From: Gallalistipes aquisgranensis
GTDB lineage: Bacteria; Bacteroidota; Bacteroidia; Bacteroidales; Rikenellaceae
NCBI RefSeq assembly: GCF_014982715.1
Contig: NZ_JADCJY010000001.1
Location: 868,001 to 932,000, forward strand
DNA: 64,000 nt
Direction of reading: 5' to 3'
In this document: positions 9,467 to 17,191 of the stretch, in pieces
Layout: each line of letters opens with the position of its first letter
Position numbering within the stretch: position 1 is the stretch's first letter
The notes under the pieces: generated by a model
Told to the model about the DNA's origin: nothing
Database searches by the model: none
Seen by the model: only the letters and a program-made list of their open reading frames with translations
Made by a program: the position numbers and the translations under genes

Positions 9467-10084
9467 ATGGAAAATATACTGAATATATTCGTCCGGTCGA
9501 TTTTCATCGACAATATGGTGTTCGCTTTCTTCTTCGGCATGTGTTCTTTCATCGCTGTAAGCAAGAGTGTGAAGACGGCTATGGGGCTCGGAGTTGCCGT
9601 TACTTTTGTGATGGTGGCAACGGTGCCTTTGAACTGGTTGCTCAATGAGTATGTATTGAGCGGCGGAGCGTTGAGTTGGATCAGTCCGAAATTGGCGGAC
9701 GTGGATCTCAGTTTTTTGAGTTTCATCGTCTTTATTGCCGTTATTGCTTCGTTTGTTCAGCTTGTGGAGATGGTTGTGGAGAAATTCGCACCGGCCTTGT
9801 ACAATCAATTGGGTATTTTCCTGCCTTTGATCGCTGTGAATTGCGCCATTATGGGCGGTTCGCTTTTCATGCAGGAGAGGGGATATGCCAATATCGGCGA
9901 AGCCACTGCTTTCGGTTTGGGTTCGGGGATCGGCTGGTGGTTGGCGATCGTTATGATGGCGGCCATTCGTGAGAAGATTGCCTATTCGAATGTTCCTCCC
10001 GCATTGAAAGGGGCCGGAATCACCTTCATTCTGACGGGGCTGATGGGAATCGCTTTTATGACTTTCCTGGGAATTCAAATCTAA
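9467..10084 (+). CDS. nqrE: Na+-translocating NADH:quinone reductase subunit E
   Basis: A 205-residue membrane subunit, about six transmembrane segments, related to NqrD and RnfA. The N-terminal signature FIDNMVFAFFFGMCSF and the mid-protein AVNCAIMGG, with the Cys thought to share iron coordination with NqrD, are present. It is placed between nqrD and nqrF as in characterised operons. Confidence 0.96.
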   Translation: MENILNIFVRSIFIDNMVFAFFFGMCSFIAVSKSVKTAMGLGVAVTFVMVATVPLNWLLNEYVLSGGALSWISPKLADVDLSFLSFIVFIAVIASFVQLVEMVVEKFAPALYNQLGIFLPLIAVNCAIMGGSLFMQERGYANIGEATAFGLGSGIGWWLAIVMMAAIREKIAYSNVPPALKGAGITFILTGLMGIAFMTFLGIQI

Positions 10085-10099
10085 TTTAAAAGGATAGAG

Positions 10100-11344
10100 A
10101 TGGGATTATCAATTATTATAGCCATTGTGGCATTTATGGCGGTCACATTGGTGCTGGTAGGTCTGTTGCTGTACGCCAAAAACAAACTGACTCCGTCGGG
10201 TGAAGTGCAGATCGACATCAACGATGCGGAAAAAGTGCTGACGGTGGAGCCAGGCAGTTCCCTGCTTTCGACTTTGGGTAATAACGGGATTTTTCTTCCT
10301 TCGGCTTGTGGCGGAGGCGGTTCGTGCGGAATGTGCCGGGTGCAGGTGCTCGAAGGGGGAGGGGATATTCTGCCTACCGAAGTGAATTTCTTTACCCGGC
10401 GTCAGCAGCAGGAAAAGTGGCGTCTGGGTTGCCAGGTGAAGGTCAAGGAGAATTTGAAAATTCATGTTCCCGAGGCTGTGCTGGGGGTGAAAAAATGGGA
10501 ATGTGAAGTGGTTTCGAATCATAATGTGGCAACGTTCATCAAGGAATTTGTGGTGAAACTTCCTGAGGGAGAACGCCTCAATTTCCGTTCGGGCGGTTAT
10601 ATCCAAATCGACGTGCCTAAATATGACGAGATCAAATTCAGCGATTTCGATATTGATCCCCAGTATCGGGAGGATTGGGACAAGATGAAGATGTGGGGAC
10701 TGGTAACCAAAAATCCGGAACCTACTTTCCGTGCCTATTCCATGGCTAACCATCCGGCTGAAGGGAATATCATCATGCTGAATATCCGTATTGCTACTCC
10801 GCCCTGGAACCGGGCAGCCGGAACGTTTGAGAATGTCAATCCGGGAATATGCTCGTCCTATATCTTTTCATTGAAACCGGGAGATAAAATTACCATATCC
10901 GGTCCTTACGGCGAATTCTTCGTGAAGGATACTCCCAATGAGAAGATGTTTATCGGCGGCGGTGCGGGTATGGCTCCCATGCGTTCGCATATCTTCCACC
11001 TGTTCAAGACGGAAAAGACTGACAAGCCGGTAACTTTCTGGTACGGTGCGCGAAGCCGGCGCGAGATTTTCTATGAAGAGCAGTTCGAGGAGATCGAAAA
11101 GCAGTTCCCGAATTTCAAATTCCATATCGCGCTTTCGGAGCCGAAACCCGAAGATAATTGGACGGGTTATGTCGGATTCATTCATCAGGTGATTTTCGAC
11201 AATTATCTCAAAAATCACGAGGCACCGGAGGATATAGAATACTATCTGTGCGGTCCTCCCATGATGACTGCTGCTGTCTGCAAGATGTTGGACAGTCTCG
11301 GAGTTCCCCCCGAAAACATTATGTACGACAATTTCGGTGCATAA
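10100..11344 (+). CDS. nqrF: Na+-translocating NADH:quinone reductase subunit F (NADH-oxidising)
   Basis: Electron-entry subunit of 414 residues: an N-terminal membrane anchor (about 3-25), a plant-type [2Fe-2S] ferredoxin domain with Cys70, Cys76, Cys79 and Cys111 ([11 protein letters not shown] and RLGCQ), then a ferredoxin-NADP-reductase-like module with RAYSMAN for FAD and [12 protein letters not shown] for NADH. It takes electrons from NADH and passes them to the flavins of NqrC and NqrB. It is the last gene of the operon and is followed within 20 bases by a hairpin terminator. Confidence 0.97.
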   Translation: MGLSIIIAIVAFMAVTLVLVGLLLYAKNKLTPSGEVQIDINDAEKVLTVEPGSSLLSTLGNNGIFLPSACGGGGSCGMCRVQVLEGGGDILPTEVNFFTRRQQQEKWRLGCQVKVKENLKIHVPEAVLGVKKWECEVVSNHNVATFIKEFVVKLPEGERLNFRSGGYIQIDVPKYDEIKFSDFDIDPQYREDWDKMKMWGLVTKNPEPTFRAYSMANHPAEGNIIMLNIRIATPPWNRAAGTFENVNPGICSSYIFSLKPGDKITISGPYGEFFVKDTPNEKMFIGGGAGMAPMRSHIFHLFKTEKTDKPVTFWYGARSRREIFYEEQFEEIEKQFPNFKFHIALSEPKPEDNWTGYVGFIHQVIFDNYLKNHEAPEDIEYYLCGPPMMTAAVCKMLDSLGVPPENIMYDNFGA

Positions 11345-11359
11345 ATCGGATTATATGCG

Positions 11360-11397
11360 AAAGACGGAGAGGCTGTGGGTCTCTTCGTCTTTTTTTG
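11360..11397 (+). terminator. Intrinsic terminator of the nqr operon
   Basis: A 12-bp stem (11360-11371 with 11381-11392, one G-T pair) and a 9-base loop run directly into seven T residues. It separates nqrF from nnrDE. Confidence 0.85.
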
Positions 11398-11410
11398 AGA
11401 GTGGAAAAAG

Positions 11411-12904
11411 ATGAAAATACTGACGGGAAAACAGATTCGTGAAGCGGACCGTTACACGATCGAGCATGAACCGGTCGGTTCGCAGGAGTTGATGGAACGG
11501 GCATCCGAAGTGATCGCCCAGTGGATATGCAACCATATCGGACAGGAGACGCCGCTTTTCTTTTTCATCGGGAAAGGCAATAACGGAGGAGACGGTCTGG
11601 CCGTGGCGCGTATGCTGTACCATGCAGGTTATAGCTGCTATGTCTATCTGATTTACGGAAAGGAGTTACTTTCTGCCGAATGCCGATTCAATCTGGAACG
11701 GTTACCCGAGGGGGTGTGTCGTCAGGAAGGCGGCATCGTACAGGAGCTCGATATTCCTGGAGATGCCGTTGTTATAGATGCCATTTTGGGAACCGGTGTG
11801 ACCGGTCCGTTGAAAGATCCGGTACTTTCGGTCGTGGAAATGATCAATTTTTTGCCGAATCGGGTCGTATCCATCGACCTTCCTTCAGGGCTGGGAACGG
11901 AGTTCGGAAATGACGGGCGGTTAACTGTGATGGCAGAGACTACTCTTACTCTGGAATTCCCGAAATTGGCGATGTTGATGCCCGAGGCCGGAGAAGCCTG
12001 CGGCAGAATCGAAGTATTGGCGATAGATTTGGATGCCCGGTATATGGATGCGGCTCCGTCACCCTACTATTATGTGACGGAAGAGGTGGTTCGTGCCCAG
12101 CTTTTATCCCGTCCGAAGTTCGGTCACAAAGGGACTTTCGGTCATGTTTTGCTCGTATGTGGCTCGGAAGGCATGATGGGGGCGGGAATTTTGGCTGCGG
12201 CTGCGGCATTACGGTCCGGGTGCGGTCTTGTGACCCTGCATTTGCCGATAGCCGAGCGCATGGCTGTGCAGGTCAGTTCGCCTTCGGCGTTATTGAGCCT
12301 TGATCCCGGGACCTGTTTTTCCGTTTTACCAAGGGATTTGACTCGTTATGCTTCGATAGGGATCGGATGTGGAATGGGGCAGGCGGAAGAGACCGTAGCG
12401 GCTTTCGAAACTCTGCTGCGGACTTATTCTCGGCCTGTAGTGTTGGATGCAGATGCTTTGAATATATTGGCTTCCAATCCCCGGTTGCGTGAGTATGTTC
12501 CGGAAGAATCTATTCTGACGCCTCATCCGGGTGAATTGAGACGATTGGTAGGGGAGTGGGACGATGAAGAACAAAAGTTGGAGCTGGTGAAAAAATTGGC
12601 AGCCGATCTTCGTTCGGTGGTTGTGGTGAAGGGAGCCCATTCCATGATCTGTTCGCCGGAAGGAGTCTGCTGGTTTAATTCTTCGGGGTGTGCAGGTTTG
12701 GCCAAGGGCGGAAGCGGCGATGTTTTGGCCGGATTGTTGGCCGGATTGCTTGCCCGAGGATACGATTCGATGGCTGCGGCTGTAGTGGGAGTTTACATTC
12801 ATGGTTTGGCCGGAGAAAAATGTGCCGCTTATTACGGGGAGGAGAGTATGAACAGCGGAGATCTTCCGGACTTTTTGGCGGAGGCTTTTATGGATATCCG
12901 ATAA
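11411..12904 (+). CDS. nnrD/nnrE: Bifunctional NAD(P)H-hydrate epimerase/ADP-dependent NAD(P)H-hydrate dehydratase
   Basis: Fusion protein of 497 residues that repairs damaged NAD(P)H. The N-terminal YjeF epimerase domain (about 1-215) has GKGNNGGDGLAVARML. The C-terminal ribokinase-like dehydratase domain (about 225-497) has TPHPGELRRL, VVVKGAHS and the anion-hole/ADP motif AKGGSGDVLAGLLAG. The fused order matches the usual bacterial enzyme. It follows the nqr terminator, and its position next to a large NADH-consuming complex is suggestive, but it probably has its own promoter. Confidence 0.95.
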   Translation: MKILTGKQIREADRYTIEHEPVGSQELMERASEVIAQWICNHIGQETPLFFFIGKGNNGGDGLAVARMLYHAGYSCYVYLIYGKELLSAECRFNLERLPEGVCRQEGGIVQELDIPGDAVVIDAILGTGVTGPLKDPVLSVVEMINFLPNRVVSIDLPSGLGTEFGNDGRLTVMAETTLTLEFPKLAMLMPEAGEACGRIEVLAIDLDARYMDAAPSPYYYVTEEVVRAQLLSRPKFGHKGTFGHVLLVCGSEGMMGAGILAAAAALRSGCGLVTLHLPIAERMAVQVSSPSALLSLDPGTCFSVLPRDLTRYASIGIGCGMGQAEETVAAFETLLRTYSRPVVLDADALNILASNPRLREYVPEESILTPHPGELRRLVGEWDDEEQKLELVKKLAADLRSVVVVKGAHSMICSPEGVCWFNSSGCAGLAKGGSGDVLAGLLAGLLARGYDSMAAAVVGVYIHGLAGEKCAAYYGEESMNSGDLPDFLAEAFMDIR

Positions 12905-12919
12905 ATTTTTCTATATTTG
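12887..12919 (+). promoter_or_regulatory. Possible promoter for the 94-residue unknown gene
   Basis: TATATTTG at 12912-12919 matches the -7 consensus exactly; TTTATG ending 19 bases upstream is a partial -33. The start codon at 12948 lies about 28 bases downstream. Confidence 0.5.
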
Positions 12920-12947
12920 TTCTGCTAACTTTAAAATCTGTTTTGAT

Positions 12948-13232
12948 ATGGCAAGCATTCGTTTGATAAAGAAGGATATAGACTATCTCGTGGGAGAAGT
13001 GATCTCGGATTGTTACCTTACCGTCTATTTTCACCCGGAGAAAAAGCAGGAGATCGTATCCGTGATGGAAGAGGCTGTCGAATTACGGAACTCTCTTTTT
13101 TCTCAGGTAAAACCGAAAGAGAAACATAATCCGAGTCTGGTGAAAAAGCATTATGCTCACATGCGTCGGGAGCTGATGGAGAAAGTGGATGGACTATTCG
13201 TTAAACTGAGCGGGATTTCCTCGAAAAAGTAG
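12948..13232 (+). CDS. Small protein of unknown function (94 residues)
   Basis: I do not recognise a named family. The protein is soluble and highly charged, with a short beta-like N-terminus (IRLIKKDIDYLVGEVISDCYLTVYF) followed by predicted helices rich in Lys and Glu. There is no signal peptide or transmembrane segment, and a single Cys. Base composition resembles the neighbours, and a consensus promoter and a strong terminator frame it as a one-gene unit, which supports it being real. Small proteins of this kind occur widely in Bacteroidales genomes; no function is inferred. Confidence 0.75.
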   Translation: MASIRLIKKDIDYLVGEVISDCYLTVYFHPEKKQEIVSVMEEAVELRNSLFSQVKPKEKHNPSLVKKHYAHMRRELMEKVDGLFVKLSGISSKK

Positions 13233-13250
13233 AGAATTCTTTTTAGAATC

Positions 13251-13286
13251 AATAAGGCGGAAAATGTATGCATTTTCCGCCTTATT
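13251..13286. terminator. Bidirectional terminator
   Basis: Perfect 16-bp inverted repeat (13251-13266 with 13271-13286) with a TATG loop; it ends the 94-residue gene on the plus strand and overlaps the last codons of the ABC ATPase on the minus strand. Confidence 0.85.
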
Positions 13287-14034
13287 TTTCTTCATGTTTT
13301 TTCAAAACGGTATGCGGAATATCGCCATGGCATATCAGTTGGATCGGACAGTCATAATTGTACAGTTGCTCTTCTGTAATTTCATTCGAATCGTGGCGAT
13401 GGACTCTGCGGTTGACGCATACGATGGTTTTGACGACACTTGTAATGGTGCCGATGTCATGAGATACCATGACGATGGCCATCTGGCTGTTCAGTGTTCG
13501 GAGAATATCGTACAACTCTTTTTCGAATTTGTTATCCACGAAATTGGCGGGTTCATCCAAAATCAACAGTTTCGGGTCGGAGATCAGGGCCCGGCAGAGT
13601 AGGGCGCGCTGCATCTGCCCGCCGGATATCTCTCCGATCGGATTTTGCGCTATTAATGAGATCCCTGTCATTTCCATCAATTCTTCAGCCCGTTTTCTGT
13701 CAGTGGCAGTATACCGTTTCCAAAGTCTTTTTCGGGCCTGCAAGCCAGAGTACACCACTTCGCGTACGGAAATGGGAAACGAACGATCGAAATTGTTCTG
13801 TTGCGGCAGGTATCCGATAGCCCGGCCATACCGGTCGTCCAGACCGGGTGCGTACCAAATCGAGCCGGAGTAGGGGATCGTACCCAATATGGCTTTGACA
13901 AGAGTGGTTTTTCCTCCTCCATTCGGCCCGATGATTCCGATAAAGTCGTGTTCGAAAATGTCGAGATTCACATTTTCCAAAGCCGTATAGATACCGTATG
14001 TGACCGAGAGACCGCGGATTGAAATGAGAGCCAT
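13282..14034 (-). CDS. Metal (zinc/manganese) ABC transporter ATP-binding protein, ZnuC-like
   Basis: A 250-residue ABC ATPase. Walker A is GPNGGGKTT, the Q-loop LPQQNNFDRSFP, the signature ISGGQMQRALLCRAL (Ile in place of the usual Leu), Walker B LLILDEP and the switch His SHDIG. The segment after the Q-loop and the His-containing C-terminus resemble ZnuC/MntB/TroB ATPases. The ATG at 14034 is chosen; an upstream in-frame start would run into the preceding gene. It lies four bases after the binding-protein gene, so the pair is one unit, yet no permease gene is nearby. Confidence 0.88.
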   Translation of the reverse strand: MALISIRGLSVTYGIYTALENVNLDIFEHDFIGIIGPNGGGKTTLVKAILGTIPYSGSIWYAPGLDDRYGRAIGYLPQQNNFDRSFPISVREVVYSGLQARKRLWKRYTATDRKRAEELMEMTGISLIAQNPIGEISGGQMQRALLCRALISDPKLLILDEPANFVDNKFEKELYDILRTLNSQMAIVMVSHDIGTITSVVKTIVCVNRRVHRHDSNEITEEQLYNYDCPIQLICHGDIPHTVLKKHEEK

Positions 14035-14038
14035 ACTG

Positions 14039-14890
14039 TTATTCCGAGATTTGATTCGCAATACGATTTAGATTTTCCACTACATTTTCTTGCAGAGGAT
14101 CGATCTCTATCGCCTCTGCCCCTATTTCCGATGCGAAGGCAACGACGGAGGCCCGACTGAACTGGCTCTGGTAAAATAATTTTCTGATTCCGTCATTTTG
14201 GGCTTGGCGAATGATTTTTTGTAACCGGTCGACAGAGGGTTCTTTTCCGTCCTCTTCAAGGGGGATCTGTTCAATACCATAATCTCGGGCCATATAAGTA
14301 AGGGCCGGATGATAGATCAGAAAATATTTTTTATCCGATGCCGAGAACCGGGTACGCAGTGTCCGGTCCAAAGAATCCAAACGTGAGAGCAAGTTCCGGT
14401 AGTTGACCGCATATCTGGTAGAATCGGGGTAGAGCAGGGCTATTTGTCGATAAGCTGTCGATGCCATTTGTTTCAATGCCGCGGGCGAAGTCCATATATG
14501 GGGGTCGGTTCCTTTATGGCCTGTGTGATTGTGTTCTCCGGTGATGAGGCTTATGTTTTCAGATAGGTTCACAATTCGGTTTTCCGCGATAGTGTTGGAA
14601 AATCGTTCGGATAATTGTCGTTCGAAATCAATTAATCCCGTGGTGAAAACTAATCTGGAATCGGATAAAGCGGTCATTTGTGCCGGGGTGGGCTCGTAAG
14701 TCTCCGGAGTCGCTCCGGGAGGCAGTAAGATTTCGACTGGGAAATCCTGTTCTGTGATGCTTTCTACGATATATTTTAATGGAGGAATACTGACGATCCA
14801 ACTATTTTTGTCGTTTTTGTCCGTTTGTTTGGCACAGGCACAAAACAACAAAGCTATGGTAATTCCCTGCAATAAGTGCGTTCTTGTCAT
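14039..14890 (-). CDS. Metal ABC transporter substrate-binding lipoprotein, ZnuA-like
   Basis: A cluster A-I metal-binding protein of 283 residues. The start at 14890 gives a signal sequence ending in a lipobox-like FCAC, so the mature protein is probably a lipoprotein. A short His-rich segment (HNHTGHKG) is followed by the family motif DPHIWTSP; further ligands are expected at IYHPAL and EIDPL. The preference for zinc over manganese is inferred from the His-rich loop. It overlaps the upstream cupin gene by four bases (ATGA). Confidence 0.88.
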   Translation of the reverse strand: MTRTHLLQGITIALLFCACAKQTDKNDKNSWIVSIPPLKYIVESITEQDFPVEILLPPGATPETYEPTPAQMTALSDSRLVFTTGLIDFERQLSERFSNTIAENRIVNLSENISLITGEHNHTGHKGTDPHIWTSPAALKQMASTAYRQIALLYPDSTRYAVNYRNLLSRLDSLDRTLRTRFSASDKKYFLIYHPALTYMARDYGIEQIPLEEDGKEPSVDRLQKIIRQAQNDGIRKLFYQSQFSRASVVAFASEIGAEAIEIDPLQENVVENLNRIANQISE

Positions 14891-15321
14891 AGAGCATTGT
14901 TGATTACCAGATATTTGATGGATTTTCTCCCGGCTTTTTTGATGCCATGAAGAACTCCTCCTGGGCAATAGACACAGGTTCCCGGCCTGACTCTCATTTC
15001 CTTATTACCGATAATTACAGTAGCCCTACCTTCTAAGATGAAATAGCATTCGTCATTGGGGTGTTGGTGTGGTGCATGGGTTGCCGTAGCTTTGTCGACA
15101 TAGGAAAGCTTGACATTAAACCCACTTTGTGTGAATTCTTTGGGAAGATACCAAAACGCATATCCGGACTTGGTTGGTGTGATTTCGCTTTTAGTAAAAG
15201 GTACGACACAATTATTAATGGAATATCGGATTGTTGTATCCTGTGGATGTTGTTGGGCGGAGAGATTTCCACAAATTAAGATACTTCCGAGAAAAACCAA
15301 AAAAGGAAAAAGTTCTTTCAT
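14887..15321 (-). CDS. Exported cupin-domain protein
   Basis: A 144-residue protein with a signal peptide (cleavage near ANLSA-type site around residue 22) and one cupin domain. Metal-binding motif 1 is visible as HQHPNDECYFILEG and motif 2 as PGGVLHGIKKAG. Its substrate is not known. It is the first gene of a unit with the ZnuA-like lipoprotein (four-base overlap) and the ZnuC-like ATPase, which suggests a role in metal handling outside the inner membrane, but this is inference. Confidence 0.8.
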   Translation of the reverse strand: MKELFPFLVFLGSILICGNLSAQQHPQDTTIRYSINNCVVPFTKSEITPTKSGYAFWYLPKEFTQSGFNVKLSYVDKATATHAPHQHPNDECYFILEGRATVIIGNKEMRVRPGTCVYCPGGVLHGIKKAGRKSIKYLVINNAL

Positions 15322-15347
15322 AATATGGTCTATTGAAATTTATTTTT

Positions 15348-15378
15348 CAAAAGTAACTCAAATTTGCATGAATGCAAT
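15348..15378 (-). promoter_or_regulatory. Promoter of the cupin-metal ABC unit
   Basis: On the minus strand TACTTTTG (15355-15348) matches TAnnTTTG, with TTG (15377-15375) 19 bases upstream. The start codon at 15321 lies about 27 bases downstream. Confidence 0.65.
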
Positions 15379-15441
15379 AAATGTCAAAGATAATATAATT
15401 AACATAATGAACGCTGTTGCAATTTTGTATAAATACACAAG

Positions 15442-15483
15442 ATTGGGAAAGCGAATCACTGGATTTATTCTGCTTTCCCCAAT
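15442..15483 (-). terminator. Hairpin downstream of the XRE regulator
   Basis: ATTGGGAAAGC (15442-15452) pairs with GCTTTCCCCAAT (15472-15483) with one bulged base and a 19-base loop. It lies 40 bases past the regulator stop; the T-tract is weak. Confidence 0.4.
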
Positions 15484-15522
15484 TGCAATTCTGTAATGAA
15501 TTATAATTTATATTATGTTAAA

Positions 15523-15999
15523 TTATTTTCTTTGGTTGTAAATGGTAAAAGTATGATCATCAAAACAAATTATTATTTGTTCTGCCACTCTTTTTTGTTC
15601 GGGTAATTTAAATTGAATTTCTTTTTGGGAATTTGTTTTGGGAAAAGGCAATGTCGGGTGCTCCGTTTCTACCTCTATGTAATTTGTTGTGGTCTGGTCT
15701 TTTGGTCTGCTGGATGTATAAAGTTCTGTTTTGTTCGATAATTTTTCTTCCGATGTTCGAGGTGTTGATTTTCGTATATCGGCATTTCTAAAGATTGTTC
15801 CTTTACCTAAAAGAAGCCAATCGGGATTGACCGAAGGAAAGCATTGAAGGAATTTTACAATAAATTCAAAACCAGGTTTATTCCTTCCCGAAAGTAAATG
15901 GGAGATACTGGAAGGTTGCACCTCCAGTAAATTAGCCAATTTTCCCGGTGTCAATCCTTGTTGCTTTAGAAATTCAGCTAAACGGTCTTTCATATTCAT
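15523..15999 (-). CDS. XRE-family helix-turn-helix transcriptional regulator
   Basis: A 158-residue protein with an N-terminal Cro/CI-type HTH (residues about 3-65: LTPGKLANLLEVQPSSISHL, then LSGRNKPGFEF and NPDWLLLGKG). The middle is a polar low-complexity linker, and the C-terminus ends in a short hydrophobic strand pair (QIIICFDDHTFTIY) that recurs in Bacteroidota XRE regulators. There is no peptidase S24 domain, so it is not a LexA-type self-cleaving repressor. The gene is AT-rich compared with its surroundings. The target is unknown; the divergent or adjacent metal-transport unit is one candidate. Confidence 0.85.
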   Translation of the reverse strand: MNMKDRLAEFLKQQGLTPGKLANLLEVQPSSISHLLSGRNKPGFEFIVKFLQCFPSVNPDWLLLGKGTIFRNADIRKSTPRTSEEKLSNKTELYTSSRPKDQTTTNYIEVETEHPTLPFPKTNSQKEIQFKLPEQKRVAEQIIICFDDHTFTIYNQRK

Positions 16000-16005
16000 T
16001 TTTTA

Positions 16006-16036
16006 CAAATATAAAACTAATTCTATACAAACTCAA
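16006..16036 (-). promoter_or_regulatory. Promoter of the XRE regulator, possibly leaderless
   Basis: On the minus strand TATATTTG (16013-16006) with TTG at 16036-16034, 20 bases apart. Initiation would fall close to 16000, next to the ATG at 15999 and six bases before a second in-frame ATG at 15993. Confidence 0.6.
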
Positions 16037-16370
16037 TTTTCCAAAAATAAAAAATAAAAGAAAATCCTGTTATGTAATGGTATAAGCCACATGACAGCGT
16101 GAAATCTTTATACATTAAAAGAATATATAATTGTATGTAAATATTTGATTTTTCATTTAATGTGTCTTTTGTGTTGTAATTGTAATGATTGAGTATTTTT
16201 TGAAATAAGGAAACCGTGCAATATGCCTGTATTTTGTATTGATTTGCTAGTATTTAAACCACTGATAATTAATAATATATCATGCTTAAATTAAATAATT
16301 TAACCGAAACAGCGCCGAGATTTTTCAGTGATATGTGTTTACAAATGTGAATAATGAGCGACAAATAAAA
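16014..16370. other. AT-rich gene-free stretch
   Basis: About 360 bases without a supported gene. It is strongly AT-rich with short poly-A and poly-T runs. I see no tRNA fold, no direct repeat array and no open reading frame with sensible codon use. It holds the promoter of the XRE gene at one end and the terminator of the HIT gene at the other. Confidence 0.6.
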
Positions 16371-16388
16371 GGCAGGGAATACCCTGCC
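16371..16388 (-). terminator. Terminator of the rel-HIT transcription unit
   Basis: A GGCAGGG/CCCTGCC 7-bp stem with a four-base loop, followed on the minus strand by TTTTATTT. It lies 28 bases after the HIT gene stop. Confidence 0.75.
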
Positions 16389-16415
16389 CTATCTGTTTGC
16401 AAATTTGTTCTTTGA

Positions 16416-16802
16416 TTAAAGTTTCAATTTAGATTGAATTTCTATGAATTCGTCTGAAGTCAGTTGCAATTTTGCTTTATGGAAGTCAACATCACCTTCA
16501 CTATTTATAGGAATTAAGTGTATATGTGCATGTGGAACTTCCATGCCCAATACGACGATAGCAACCCGTTTGCAAGCTACTTGCTGCTTTATCTTAATTG
16601 CGATTTTTTTGGCAAATAACATTAACCCAGCAAGTGTTTCATTATCGAGATCGAAGATATAGTCGGTCTCTTGTTTAGGAACGACTAAGGTATGCCCTTT
16701 TGTCAATGGATGAATATCCAGGAATGCATAATATTTTTCATCCTCTGCAATTTTGTAACAAGGTATTTCCCCTTGAATGATACGAGAAAATAAGGTCGGC
16801 AT
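16416..16802 (-). CDS. HIT-family nucleotide hydrolase (HinT-like)
   Basis: A 128-residue histidine-triad protein. The catalytic HxHxH motif is PHAHIHLIP near the C-terminal third, and the N-terminal motifs FSRIIQGEIPCYKIAEDEK and HTLVVPK are those of the Hint branch, which hydrolyses AMP-linked phosphoramidates. It is of usual length. It lies 12 bases after the 120-residue membrane protein gene and ends the unit beginning at or before rel. Confidence 0.92.
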   Translation of the reverse strand: MPTLFSRIIQGEIPCYKIAEDEKYYAFLDIHPLTKGHTLVVPKQETDYIFDLDNETLAGLMLFAKKIAIKIKQQVACKRVAIVVLGMEVPHAHIHLIPINSEGDVDFHKAKLQLTSDEFIEIQSKLKL

Positions 16803-16814
16803 AATTATAAAGTT

Positions 16815-17177
16815 TTAGTATTCTTTGAATTTTGGTGTGAGTATTTCTGAATAAATTATCGCGGCCCTTAAGTCGAAATCTCTGTTGTTTACATTTGTAA
16901 ATTGTATTGGTGTGGTCTCTTTTTCATTTGAAGGTACTGGTTGTGTCTCATCCAGACTTTTCTGCGCATATCGTGGTGTAATCTTTTCTGTAAATAACCC
17001 CTTGCCCTCTACTGTTCGGTGTTTCAAATTTCTTGAGGACTCTTCTGCTAACTCATCGATTAGATTCAAATCGGGTATCGGCGTTGTCTGTTGTAGTTTC
17101 TTCTTTTTATTGATTGATCCTATTAATGATGCTACGGCGATCAATAACAAAACCAATATGTCTGAAACCTCTTCCAT
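16815..17177 (-). CDS. Small single-pass membrane protein of unknown function
   Basis: A 120-residue protein with one N-terminal hydrophobic helix (about residues 5-22, ILVLLLIAVASLIGS) followed by KKKK, then a long polar tail with no recognisable domain. By the positive-inside rule the tail is cytoplasmic. It lies 14 bases after rel and 12 before the HIT gene, so it is co-transcribed with them. Codon use is AT-rich. No function can be assigned. Confidence 0.7.
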   Translation of the reverse strand: MEEVSDILVLLLIAVASLIGSINKKKKLQQTTPIPDLNLIDELAEESSRNLKHRTVEGKGLFTEKITPRYAQKSLDETQPVPSNEKETTPIQFTNVNNRDFDLRAAIIYSEILTPKFKEY

Positions 17178-17191
17178 CTTACCTGTTTTTT

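Noticed and set aside
16014-16370. Possible small RNA or riboswitch in the AT-rich gap
   Set aside because: No stable GC-paired fold, no known riboswitch core and no promoter-terminator pair for an independent transcript could be seen.
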